Of a DNA stretch of 64,000 bases, positions 55,231 to 64,000 are shown in pieces. Made by a program: the position numbers and the translations under genes. The notes beneath the pieces were generated by a model. The model was not told the DNA's origin. It saw only the letters and a list, made by a program, of their open reading frames with translations, and ran no database searches. The number at the start of each line of letters is the position of its first letter. Within the stretch, counting starts at the first letter, position 1. Origin of the DNA: Dendrolimus kikuchii (taxonomy: Eukaryota; Arthropoda; Insecta; Lepidoptera; Lasiocampidae); contig CM034409.1 of assembly GCA_019925095.2 (NCBI GenBank), positions 10,092,001-10,156,000 of the forward strand, in the 5' to 3' direction.

Positions 55231-56510
55231 GGTTGGGGAAAAAATTTCTTCGCATTTTATATAAAAATTCAAAATGTTTTTTTATAAAGTTTATTTACAT
55301 TTGACTAAAGTATGTAGGTGCCATTTTGTTGGATAACTTTTTGCCATCTTGTAGGTAGGGACGTGATCCCATTGCTATAAAAATTTTGGGGCTTCTGATC
55401 AAAAAACTGCGACAAGTGGTTTTGGCAGTCCTCTCGAGATGTTAACCTGACACTGCCTAACGAATTCTGCAGAGACCGAAACAGGTGAAAATCTGAAGGT
55501 GCAAGGTGCAGGACTATATGGCGGATGCATTAACACCTCCCAATCAAACTATCGTAATTTTTGCTGAGTAGCTAAAGATGTGTGAGGTCTAGCGTTATCA
55601 TGGTGGAAAACCACACCCCTTCTGTTGATTAATTCCGGCCGCTTTCTCTCAACTTTTTGCTTTAATCTCGTCAGTTGTTCGCAGTACAGTTCAGAATCGA
55701 TGGTCCTGCCTGGCGGTAACAGCTCATAATGAATAATGCCCTTCCAAACCCACCATACACACAGCATCACCTTGTTGCGAGTTAACCCGGGTTTCGCCAC
55801 AGTCTGTGAAACCTGACCGGCCTTTGACCACGATCTTTATCGCACGTTCTTGTCGTACGTGATCCACTTTTCATCACCAGTTATCAGCTTCTTCAAAAAT
55901 GGTTCGGTTTCAATACGTCGTAATAAAGAATCACAAATGAGTACACGTTTCATTAGGTTTCTTTCAGTGAGCTCATGAGGCACCCAAATATCGGGCCTTT
56001 TTTGTGTACCCAACTTATTTCAAATGCGCCAAAACCGTTTTGTGGTCAATTCCCAGTCCTCCAGCTACACCGTAACTACTAATATGGCGATCTTGCTCCA
56101 CTTTTTCAAAAATGGCATCAATTTTGTCCGTAACAGGGTGACCAGAGCGACGTGCATCTTTGATATCAAAATTTCCAAATTGAAAACGCTTAAACCAAAT
56201 TTGCGCTACTCTCACAGATACTGGATTAGGTCCATAAACATCACAAAATTTTTTCGCAGCTTGTTTTGCATTTTTACCTTTTTTGTAGTAAAATTTTAAA
56301 ATGTATCGAATTTCTTCATTAGATTCACTCATTTTAACAATAAGAAAAACAAATGGAAATCACACATTTTTCTAATTTGAATTTGGAATTGTCTTCTTTA
56401 AAATTAAAACTTTTTAATTATACCAAAACCAGCCAGATATAAATGGTATAGCCAAAGAGATCTTATTACAAGTTCATACATACAATATGCGAAAAGACTT
56501 TTTCCCCAAC
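55231..56510 (-). mobile_element. mariner element 2
   Basis: The 1,280-bp unit has GGTTGGGGAAAAAATTTCTT at one end and, complemented, TTGGGGAAAAAGTCTTTTCG at the other. It belongs to the same family as mariner 1, in opposite orientation. The target TA is not clear on both sides. Confidence 0.92.
55480..56332 (-). pseudogene. mariner transposase, multiply disrupted
   Basis: The N-terminal frame (56332-56015) starts MSESNEEIRYILKFYYKKGK and contains the helix-turn-helix region. A second frame (55800-55549) holds KVMLCVWWVWKGIIHYELLP and VVFHHDNARPHTSL with the second catalytic Asp intact. The first motif LITGDEKW lies between them, near 55880, out of a continuous frame. The region around the third Asp reads YSPAPCTF instead of the family YSPDLAPSDF because of a small indel near 55525. 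The element cannot make a full transposase. Confidence 0.92.
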
Positions 56511-56699
56511 AATAAGTGACAAATATAAACGCTGCCGTTATAAATCATGTTATGGTGTTCGGCGGCCAGTTATGAGTGTAAGGAGCGAGGCAAGAGTAAC
56601 ACGTGGCATCGCCGGGTGCGCGATTCCAAGGCGGGTAGACGTCGTTGACAATTGTATTTATGTTCCGAATTTTCAAAATAAAGTCAGACGAAGTTGCGG

Positions 56700-57300
56700 T
56701 CGGCTGCTATTTTTTTTATTGCCTGAGGCAGGCAAACAGCCAGAGGGCTCACCTGATGGAAAATGGTTACCGTCGCCTATGGACGTTTGCAACACCAGGG
56801 AATCGACAACGCGTTGCCGACCTCTTAAATGTTTTATATCGCCTTACTTAAAGAACCCCATAGCGCAACGGGAAAATCGCGGCGAGAAGTTCCCTCCAGA
56901 TCATTGTTGTACGCGGAATAAATGTTCTAGAGAATCGTAGCGTAGCTGAGCGTGGGAGCTCAAGGAAATGGGGGTGAGTATCCCGTCACTGGCGAGCAGT
57001 GCGGTTGTAAAAGTGAGGCGTTGGCATCAGATCAAATAGTTCCTCGTTATACAGGCGGTAAAATACGCAGAGGGACGCAAAGTATCTTCGAAGGCTAAGC
57101 GATTCTAAACCGCCTGTTAGTATGGGATCGTCGACGATAGGAACGGCATGACGCTGGATGAAGTCAAGGGGGTTAGGCTGGTAAGCGGGTGCTCCGGCCC
57201 AAAGATGTGAGCAGTACTCCATGTGCGATCTGATTTGCACTTTGTACAGCGCAAGTCGTTGCCGCGGAGTAAATCACTTGCTAGTATTCCCATAAGTGAT
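56700..57300 (-). pseudogene. CR1/Jockey-type LINE, ORF2 C-terminus and 3' tail
   Basis: A minus frame (57240-56986) encodes MQIRSHMEYCSHLWAGAPAY, then NPLDFIQRHAVPIVDDPILT, then SLRRYFASLCVFYRLYNEEL, the C-terminal region of a LINE reverse transcriptase protein. Downstream the frame is broken, but the expected sequence continues to GTTGCAAACGTCCATAGGCG and CTGCCTCAGGCAATAAAAAA at 56710. This tail is the relative of the composite SINE 3' end. The copy is 5' truncated. The 64 kb hold no complete member. Confidence 0.88.
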
Positions 57301-58305
57301 TCTAAATATCCACTTCTCATACCCAATACACACATAAAAAGTTTCGGACCTTACTCATAACTTCACTTCCGAATAACAACTTCACGGTAACATTGATATA
57401 TTATGATGATGTGCTATGTATTCATTTCCCTTGATGAAAATTGCTTTTGATTTTCATAGGCAGCCGTTCCATCATAGTCTGTTCATTTCGTAGCCGCTCC
57501 GATGTATACCCTAAAGCGGGCCTTTGGTTTATGTTCCAAACAGTACTGTCGTAGCGGTTTAAATAAAATATTCTGATTTATCTTAAGGGGCTACTTATTG
57601 TAGCTCGCTACTTCGCTTGCGCATTACCACATTTTGAAATATATAATTTGAGAGAATTTTCTTGCGACAAATAAAGATTTTTCAGAAATCTTAACAATAT
57701 AATTATGAATGTTTCTCAAAAAAATATTTTACATTTTTTAGGGGACCAAATGGCAGCTATTCCGCATCAAACTAAAAAAATCACGTAAATCGGATCATAA
57801 ATCTCAGCGTAATCGGTGTACATGTATTTAAAAAAAACCAAAAATACCAATCAAATTGATAACCTCCTCCTTTTTGAAGTCAGTTAAAAATAGAAGAAAT
57901 GGCCAAAGGTGACTCGCCACTCACTGCATGGCTCCTAAAAATGTCAAGATTGGCAAGGGGCAACATGGGTGTGAGTAGCTAAAGGGTGTCGAGAGGTGGG
58001 TTGTATGTTCACCTAAGCTATTTCCGACGTTATACCATTTATCACTTCCACCCATGGAGCTTGAGTCATCGATCTAGCGAACTTCAGTCCGTGCCGCCTG
58101 ACTAAGGTAAGCACGGAGGCTTTGCTTTGGTTCCCGGAGTCAGGTCCAAGTTGTTGCTACTCACCTAAAGCTTCGACACAAAGCCCCCCGCGGGTCATTG
58201 CGGTTGTTATGATTTGTGTAATACGGATTTTTCGTAAATAATACCGTGAATTTATATCTTCAAAATGTGGGTGGTAATACGAGATAGTAACTATATCTAA
58301 GTAGT
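57300..58305. other. non-coding interval with minor repeat pieces
   Basis: The part 57745-57810 (GACCAAATGGCAGCTATTCC, AATCACGTAAATCGGATCAT) is shared with 49855-49925. No exon was recognised. Confidence 0.5.
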
Positions 58306-58309
58306 ATCC

Positions 58310-58450
58310 GCGCAGGTACGGAGAGAGAATACAATTTCCTATGGCCGGGCGGCCTATTGTAAGAAGCGACAAAACAACCCATAGCCATGTGGTAGGATAT
58401 TTGCCTGAGTGAATGGCTAACACTGGTTTAGAGTATGCCTTCATGCAATA
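58310..58450 (+). mobile_element. composite SINE, copy H, internally deleted
   Basis: The head GGAGAGAGAATACAATTTCC and body up to GGTTTAGAGTATGCC are joined directly to a short CATGCAATAATAATAAAA tail. Confidence 0.8.
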
Positions 58451-58604
58451 ATAATAAAACAAAAGCCTCTTAATCCTATATGTACACTGAAATTAGGTAC
58501 ATCTTATCTATATATTAATACGTGAAGCAAAAACTTTGTACCCCATTTTACGAAAATTGCGCGGACGGAGGAGTGTGAAATTTAAATTGATTTTTTTTTT
58601 ATTA

Positions 58605-58968
58605 CATACATACATAACTTCACGCCAGTTCCCTTGCGGGGTAGGTACGAACAACAGAGTGCCATTTAGGCTTATTCTTACACACCTCACTTGCCTCTTT
58701 GACATTCATAACTCTTGTCATGCAAGCTCGTCTGTTCTTAAGGCTCCTGACATCACCTTCTGCTAGTACACGATCAATTTGATCATGGAAGGTGTGTCGT
58801 GGCCTTCCACGACTTCTGCATCCATCCACTTTTGCATTGTATATCTGTTTAGTCATTCTTTCATCATGCATTCTTTCCACATGCCCGAACCACCGGAGCA
58901 TTCCTTTCCTTACCTTCACCCCGACACTCTCTTTCAGACCAACTCTCTTTCTTACTTCGGTATTACGA
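58605..58968 (-). mobile_element. RTE LINE, 5'-truncated 3' end
   Basis: Nearly identical to 16044-16400. It encodes the last part of RT (RNTEVRKRVGLKESVGVKVR, RWFGHVERM) and reads through the position that is TGA in the first copy to the natural stop after YPARELA at 58620. The 3' end is the short ACATACATACATA tract. At 58968 the element stops abruptly at a run of T. Confidence 0.92.
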
Positions 58969-60948
58969 ATTTTTTTTATTATACATAAAAAATACATTAC
59001 ACACATTAATTACCACGTATTTGACTCACACACGCATATATACTCTTCTGTTTATTGTTCAAGTCAAATTAACAGTGTAGCCTTGGCGAAATCTGTGATT
59101 ATAGAATTATAGTCTTTGACATTAATTATTATTGTCGAATTTCGACCACGGGCGATCATTAGTATAGGTAACTTGCACAGAAGTCTGGCTGAGTTTTCTC
59201 GCTGGTTCATCGTATTGATTCGTTGCCCCAGATAGTCCATTAGGAGTTTTGGGCGTTCTTTAGGGGCTTATATGATGCCACGGATCAAGTGTCTTATAGT
59301 AAACGGCACAAACAGACCTCTCACTCTTTTAGATGTGATAACCTGATCATTGTTGTATCGTCCCTCATTTGGACCATACGACACCTTTCACTTAGCGACC
59401 GTATCCGAACCAAACAGCGGCTGTACCCCGGGGAAAAAAATGTGTTTTAGTTAGATTGGTGACCAAAACCAACGGGATTTTGAGAAAAAACACACAGGAA
59501 TTTAATTATTTCGCACGTATACTTTGTTTACATTTTTAAAGCTTTATCCATACTGTTACATAAATTCCTGATTACGAATATATGTCTCCGTATAATATGA
59601 AAGCTAAATAATATACATAAATATAATAAAGAAAGTATATAAATATATTTGCACGTAGGTACCAAGGATACAAGTGTATATAATTATCATGCTATATATG
59701 GGGGGTGTAATAATTGTGTGGTACGTCTATGATGGTTACTCCGTAGGATGAGGTGACGCACCACTAGGCGAAAGTCCATGGCTCTATCGCCATGCGGGAG
59801 CTACGCTCGACCGCTCGTGAGGGGAATGCAAATTAAGACTACGAGTTTAACATTAAACTTAAGACTTTATACATGAAAATATATAAAACGTTAACATATA
59901 GGTAGATGCATTCCCTAAAGCTTTCTGTATTGACAGATTTTGGCACGTACATGGAGTATTATGTTTTAACCTTGATAATTATTTAGCAATAAACTATACC
60001 ACGAACGTAACGCTATGACTTGAAGAAATGGAGAAATATACGTAGTAGTAATTTAACGCAGTTAGACCCACAAGGCACAGCATAAATTTTAATTTTGAAA
60101 TTTATTGAATGTTAGGCAATAAATAAAATCATATTTAATCTTTTGTTGTCCAGGTGCTTTATACTCACCGCCTACAGCCCGGGAACAAAAGTGAGGTAGT
60201 GTGTAACTCGCAGCAACTGTTGGATATTTACTAAACCATTCTTGTGTTCTTCCAATCACCCTAGATAGAGTTGTGAGCTAACTGACCCAAAGTCGCACCT
60301 CTGGCAGGTATAGGTCTGCCCGAATCAGTTTCAAGTGATTACAAGCCCTTTGTTTTGTCGAGATGCAAGTTCCTGAGCGAGAAATTGGTCACGTCTTTCG
60401 CGACCCCTGCCTTGCGTCCTTGATACGAGTGAAGAATGATAATGTCTCCAAGAGCCACCTGCCACCACCTATGGCGGTACATCTACAACGCTTGATCTTA
60501 TTTGCGCGAGAGTGAAGATTCGTTCTCTCTCCCGCCCCACCGTTACCATAGCAGACATTAGGGTCTGCATATTTAATCCCGGCGAAAGTTATGGCGTTAT
60601 ATCTTAGCCTATTTTAATTATCTTCATGAAAGTTTGATTAGCCTGGCAATTTGAGGGTTTATAAAAAGATTAAGTTGTATAATGAATTCTTAACATTTTT
60701 TAAAAGTTTTACCACTTGAGCTGAGGGTATTTATTTTTAATGTTACAGCGTTTTGCGAAAGTGGAGGCTTTTCTACGAATTATGTTAGGTAATAATCGTT
60801 AAGTGTATTCTGTTAATTAGTTCTAAGAATTCAGTATAAAGTTTCATGATTGAATTAATCTACATAGTCTTCAGTCTTAAAACATAATTAACACAGTTTA
60901 ATTAAACGATAATTGGCATTTAATGTTTCGCATAAAGTTTACTTATAG
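58969..60948. other. uncharacterised DNA
   Basis: No domain or known repeat was recognised. The block 60150-60600 is richer in GC than its surroundings and looks like the edge of a mobile element, but nothing in it identifies the type. Confidence 0.4.
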
Positions 60949-60949
60949 A

Positions 60950-61600
60950 CCACTAGCGGTTTCCTCGCGGCTACACCGCGTGAAAAACCCCATAAAGATA
61001 AAAAAACATTTAATTAGGGTATTTTATATATATGAACCTTGAATACTTTAGTTTCTTGTTCAATTCACTACAATTACAAAGACACTAAGTCAATACAGTG
61101 TAGACAACTGCAGTACAAAACATAAAGAAAAGTCACAGCCAGCCTGATTTGAAGTACGTATACGTAATAAATGACATGTTATTGTGGGCAACATGACAAC
61201 GTATTTGTTATTGAATTCAGCGATAGTTTTCTACATCGCAATTGCAGCGCCATCTCTTTTGCTAATCCATCTATTCCAGGTAAACGATGTCTTTTATCGG
61301 GATAAAACGTATCCAAGTGTTGATTCGGGTTATAAACCAGCATTATGTCAAGTATCATTCATATATGTTCAGTAGCTCCCAAAAAAGATGTGATCGCAGC
61401 GCCATCTCTTTGGCTATTTTCGTCTATCCCACGGAAACGACATTATTTATCGGGGTAAAAACTGTCCTAAGTTACGCCCCGTGATATAAGTTAGCTCCGT
61501 TTGGAATTTCATTTAAAACCGTTCAGTAGGTTTTACGTGATGCTCTTACAGACAGCCAGACAAAAAGACAGACAGGTAGGCAGGCAAAAATTGTAAAAAA
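60950..61600 (+). repeat. Helitron-like family D fragments
   Basis: The segment starts at TTCCTCGCGGCTACACCGCG, a 3'-hairpin-like end, followed by GCGCCATCTCTTTGGCTATT and ACCGTTCAGTAGGTTTTACG. The last block ends in a CAGACAGCCAGACAAAAAGA tract. Confidence 0.5.
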
Positions 61601-62239
61601 TGAATTTACAGAATCTGCTGGTCCGAATTAGCCCCCTGATGTTTTTCACATTTTTAAACTCAATGCACAAACTCGAATCATTCGTATAAATTATTATTAG
61701 ATATTACAAATTATAATCAAGAGATATTCTAATGTTATTTCTTAGAGGCCTGCAAAGCGTTAGCAATGCTCTAGGTGTTGCAAATATTTTAGGTGTTGGT
61801 GACTACTTTCCATCAGGTGGGTCATTAAGTTGTTCAACTATAAGTGAATTCAACTCTTTAATACCTTGCCGCAATTTTTCACAGAGGAAACGCGAAAATG
61901 TCTAGGTCTAGATTCTCTTCGCAAATCTGGTTCAAATTTGCAAAGGAAGTAGGTTTTGAAAAGCTAAATAACCCTAAATATCAAAGTAAGAAACTAACAT
62001 GTCTATACTCGCTGTGTAAAATATAAGACATTTTCTGCAGTCATTTTCGTAAATACATACGTGAGTTTCTTGGGTTTCATTTTACTCTGACACGTAAATG
62101 TGTTGACTCTTTATCGTGACAATGTAGCCCCGCAACATGATGTAAGCTGATCTTGATTTACTTTAGAGATTAGTTAAGAGTCTCTTTTAAACCTGTCCAG
62201 GTTTGTTTATCTGAATGCACTAAAGATAAAAATTAACTA

Positions 62240-63000
62240 ATATTATAAATGCGTGGGTATCTAAGTTTTTTTAGACTTCGCGCCTTAACTGCGCATCAGA
62301 TCATCACGAAATTTTTCCACATATGTACGTTGTCATGGGTATATAATTGGACATAGGATACCTTTCATCCAGAAAAAATACTGTTTACGAGGGATAAACG
62401 AATACAGCCAAAAAATGGCGATCCAACCGTGTTTTATTGGCACCACCGTTGCAGTTCGCAAACAATACATCGCCGTAGGAACAACAATGACACGACAACG
62501 ACAATTTTAAGGTGTTGCTGAGGGTAATTCCACCCTCGCTTTGCTAGATGGCGTTACGGGTATTTATCATAGGACTTTGAAGTGAAAATCAAATTCGACG
62601 TTTGTAAGAATTATGCCCACTTCACGAAATATATCTAACATGTGTAATTTAAACTTCAGCTTTACCTATCTAAACAATCGCTTTTGTTGCATAAGACAAG
62701 AAAGCACAAATTGTTATTTGTGTACTAACCGCTTCGCTAATGATAACAGTTTTGAGCTTGTGAATAGGGTTTCACGCCATGTAAAAGCCTGATTTACTCA
62801 AGACAAAGTAAAATGAACGTGTTTGCTTAACAACATTTAATATCGAAGCATCTCAACTAAGTGTGATTAAGTTACACTTGCAAATTTGTATAAGGTCTAA
62901 TGATGTGGATATTTCTGAAGAAACTTAAACATGCAACACTCAGTGAGAGTTAGGTTGAACTTGTTTGTTCCGTTTACTGTTGAAACACTTGAGTTGGGGG
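62240..63000. other. non-coding interval
   Basis: A piece near 62240-62400 (ATATTATAAATGCGTGGGTA, CATAGGATACCTTTCATCC) is related to the left part of the element at 33504. The rest was not recognised. Confidence 0.4.
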
Positions 63001-63900
63001 GTTTGAATCAGGTAGATAGCTGGCGCTGCCATCGGGTACCAGGATTTAGGTGAAATTATTTTTTGTATGTTTGTTCAAATGAGTCCCGGGATAGTTTAGA
63101 TTCACGATTGGGCCCGGTAGGTGGCACCTCTAAACTCCTCCTAAACGGTGGGACTGATTTCGGTTATGACCCAGAAGGAGGCGGCCGAAAGAGAGAGGAA
63201 GGAGAGGTGGTAGGAAAAGCGGCCTAGGAGTCTTAGACGCGGCTACACGCAACGTCTCCCGTAATCCATCTAGGGGGCCGCGCGGACCAGTGGGAGATCC
63301 CACGTACTCCCCCCCCCCCCTCCCTCTGTTGGTGAAGAAGGTACCCTTCCCCGGAGGTACCTTAAGTGCGATAGCCAAACATCGGTATGTCGCAAATGTA
63401 ATACTTATAGTTTAGTCCCTGTGGCACCCTATAAAAGCGCATAGGAGAGGGGCGCAGGTTACGTTTAGTGGCGAATTTTGACGGCCGAAATCCCCCGTCT
63501 CTCCGCTCAGAGATTACGGTGAGCATACGGCCGATCAAGAGTACCACACATCCCTTGGTTTAAATCCTTCCCCCAAGCCCGAGGATGGTGTCGCAAGAAA
63601 AGAAATTCCCCTACTACATAAAAAAAAGAGTATTTTCTTCATCTATATCCAATTGAGGAGGTTGAGGCCACGAGGTTTGACATATTTGCCCGGGCTGTAA
63701 TATGGTTGGCAACTACCCACTGGTAAAATTGGGTTTGAAGGCGCTGGAGCCTGTCCCGCATAGCGTTGGCTTCACAGCATCTCGTTGGAAGAAATCGTGA
63801 GGGATTATTATTTATTTTGTTATCCCCATGATAATGGATGCCGAAGACTGATTACAATATTAAAGAAAAAGTAAAAACATGAAGCTCGAGTTCCGAACCG
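63001..63900. other. GC-rich unclassified segment
   Basis: Clearly higher GC than the rest, with a C-run at 63310-63320, GGTACC palindromes and multiple GGGGCCGCGC-type words. Short frames on the minus strand show no domain. It could be the untranslated part of an unrecognised retrotransposon. Confidence 0.4.
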
Positions 63901-64000
63901 GATATTCAGAACGCAAATGCCCAACCCTATTATCTGTCGGGATTTGAGTTGACGTCCTTAGAGTCACAAACTTTTTAGGCAGTGAACGATCAAAATTACT

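Noticed and set aside
63130..63547. Two minus-strand frames in the GC-rich end
   Set aside because: No domain, biased composition and no start context; insufficient to call a gene.

Overview
The window is AT-rich eukaryotic DNA dominated by transposable elements. The repeat types (short Helitron-like units ending CTAG, mariner, RTE and CR1/Jockey-type LINEs, LINE-tailed SINEs, copia and Ty3/gypsy elements) and one split host gene suggest a moth or butterfly (Lepidoptera). That assignment rests on recognised repeat sequences and is an inference; no marker gene proves it. There is no operon-like organisation, no CRISPR array and no convincing tRNA or rRNA gene.

Host gene: five exons on the minus strand (38812-38483, 32038-31608, 28286-28185, 14533-14425, 13739-13593) join in phase through GT-AG sites. 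They encode a signal peptide, a Ser/Thr-rich linker, a complete first Ig domain and most of a second. The protein is a Dpr-family neuronal cell-surface receptor (defective proboscis extension response; often named zig-8-like in insects). The last coding exon(s) are not seen and probably lie left of position 1. Apart from these exons, nearly all recognisable sequence from 1 to 38.8 kb is intronic or repeat DNA.

Layout. 1-2749: 5' half of a copia element on the minus strand, with an open 847-codon gag-protease-integrase frame, a tRNA-iMet-type primer site and a short candidate LTR. 4.5-5.3 kb: SINE and a solo LTR. 7.9-10.3 kb: LINE remnant and a Helitron split by a mariner. 10.6-13.1 kb: an unclassified dispersed repeat, SINEs and a Helitron end. 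13.6-14.5 kb: dpr exons 5 and 4. 14.7 kb: 9-bp minisatellite. 16.0-18.95 kb: degenerate RTE LINE. 19.1-31.5 kb: Helitrons, a second copy of the dispersed repeat, SINEs, microsatellites and dpr exon 3. 31.6-32.0 kb: dpr exon 2. 33.5-35.6 kb: Helitron-like element carrying about 1.4 kb of minisatellite. 37.7-38.8 kb: MITE inside a SINE tail, another SINE and dpr exon 1. 39.5-43.4 kb: internally deleted Ty3/gypsy element with near-identical 100-bp LTRs nested in a Helitron. 44-64 kb: no host gene recognised; it holds palindromic MITEs, a large fold-back, Helitrons, SINEs, a second mariner, a CR1-type LINE tail, a second RTE 3' end, and GC-richer unexplained DNA at 60.1-60.6 and 63.0-63.9 kb.

The strongest observations are the reconstructed dpr gene, a SINE family whose head matches the RTE 5' end and whose tail matches a CR1-type LINE, the minisatellite-bearing Helitron, the nested gypsy deletion derivative, and two insertions confirmed by empty paralogous sites within the window.
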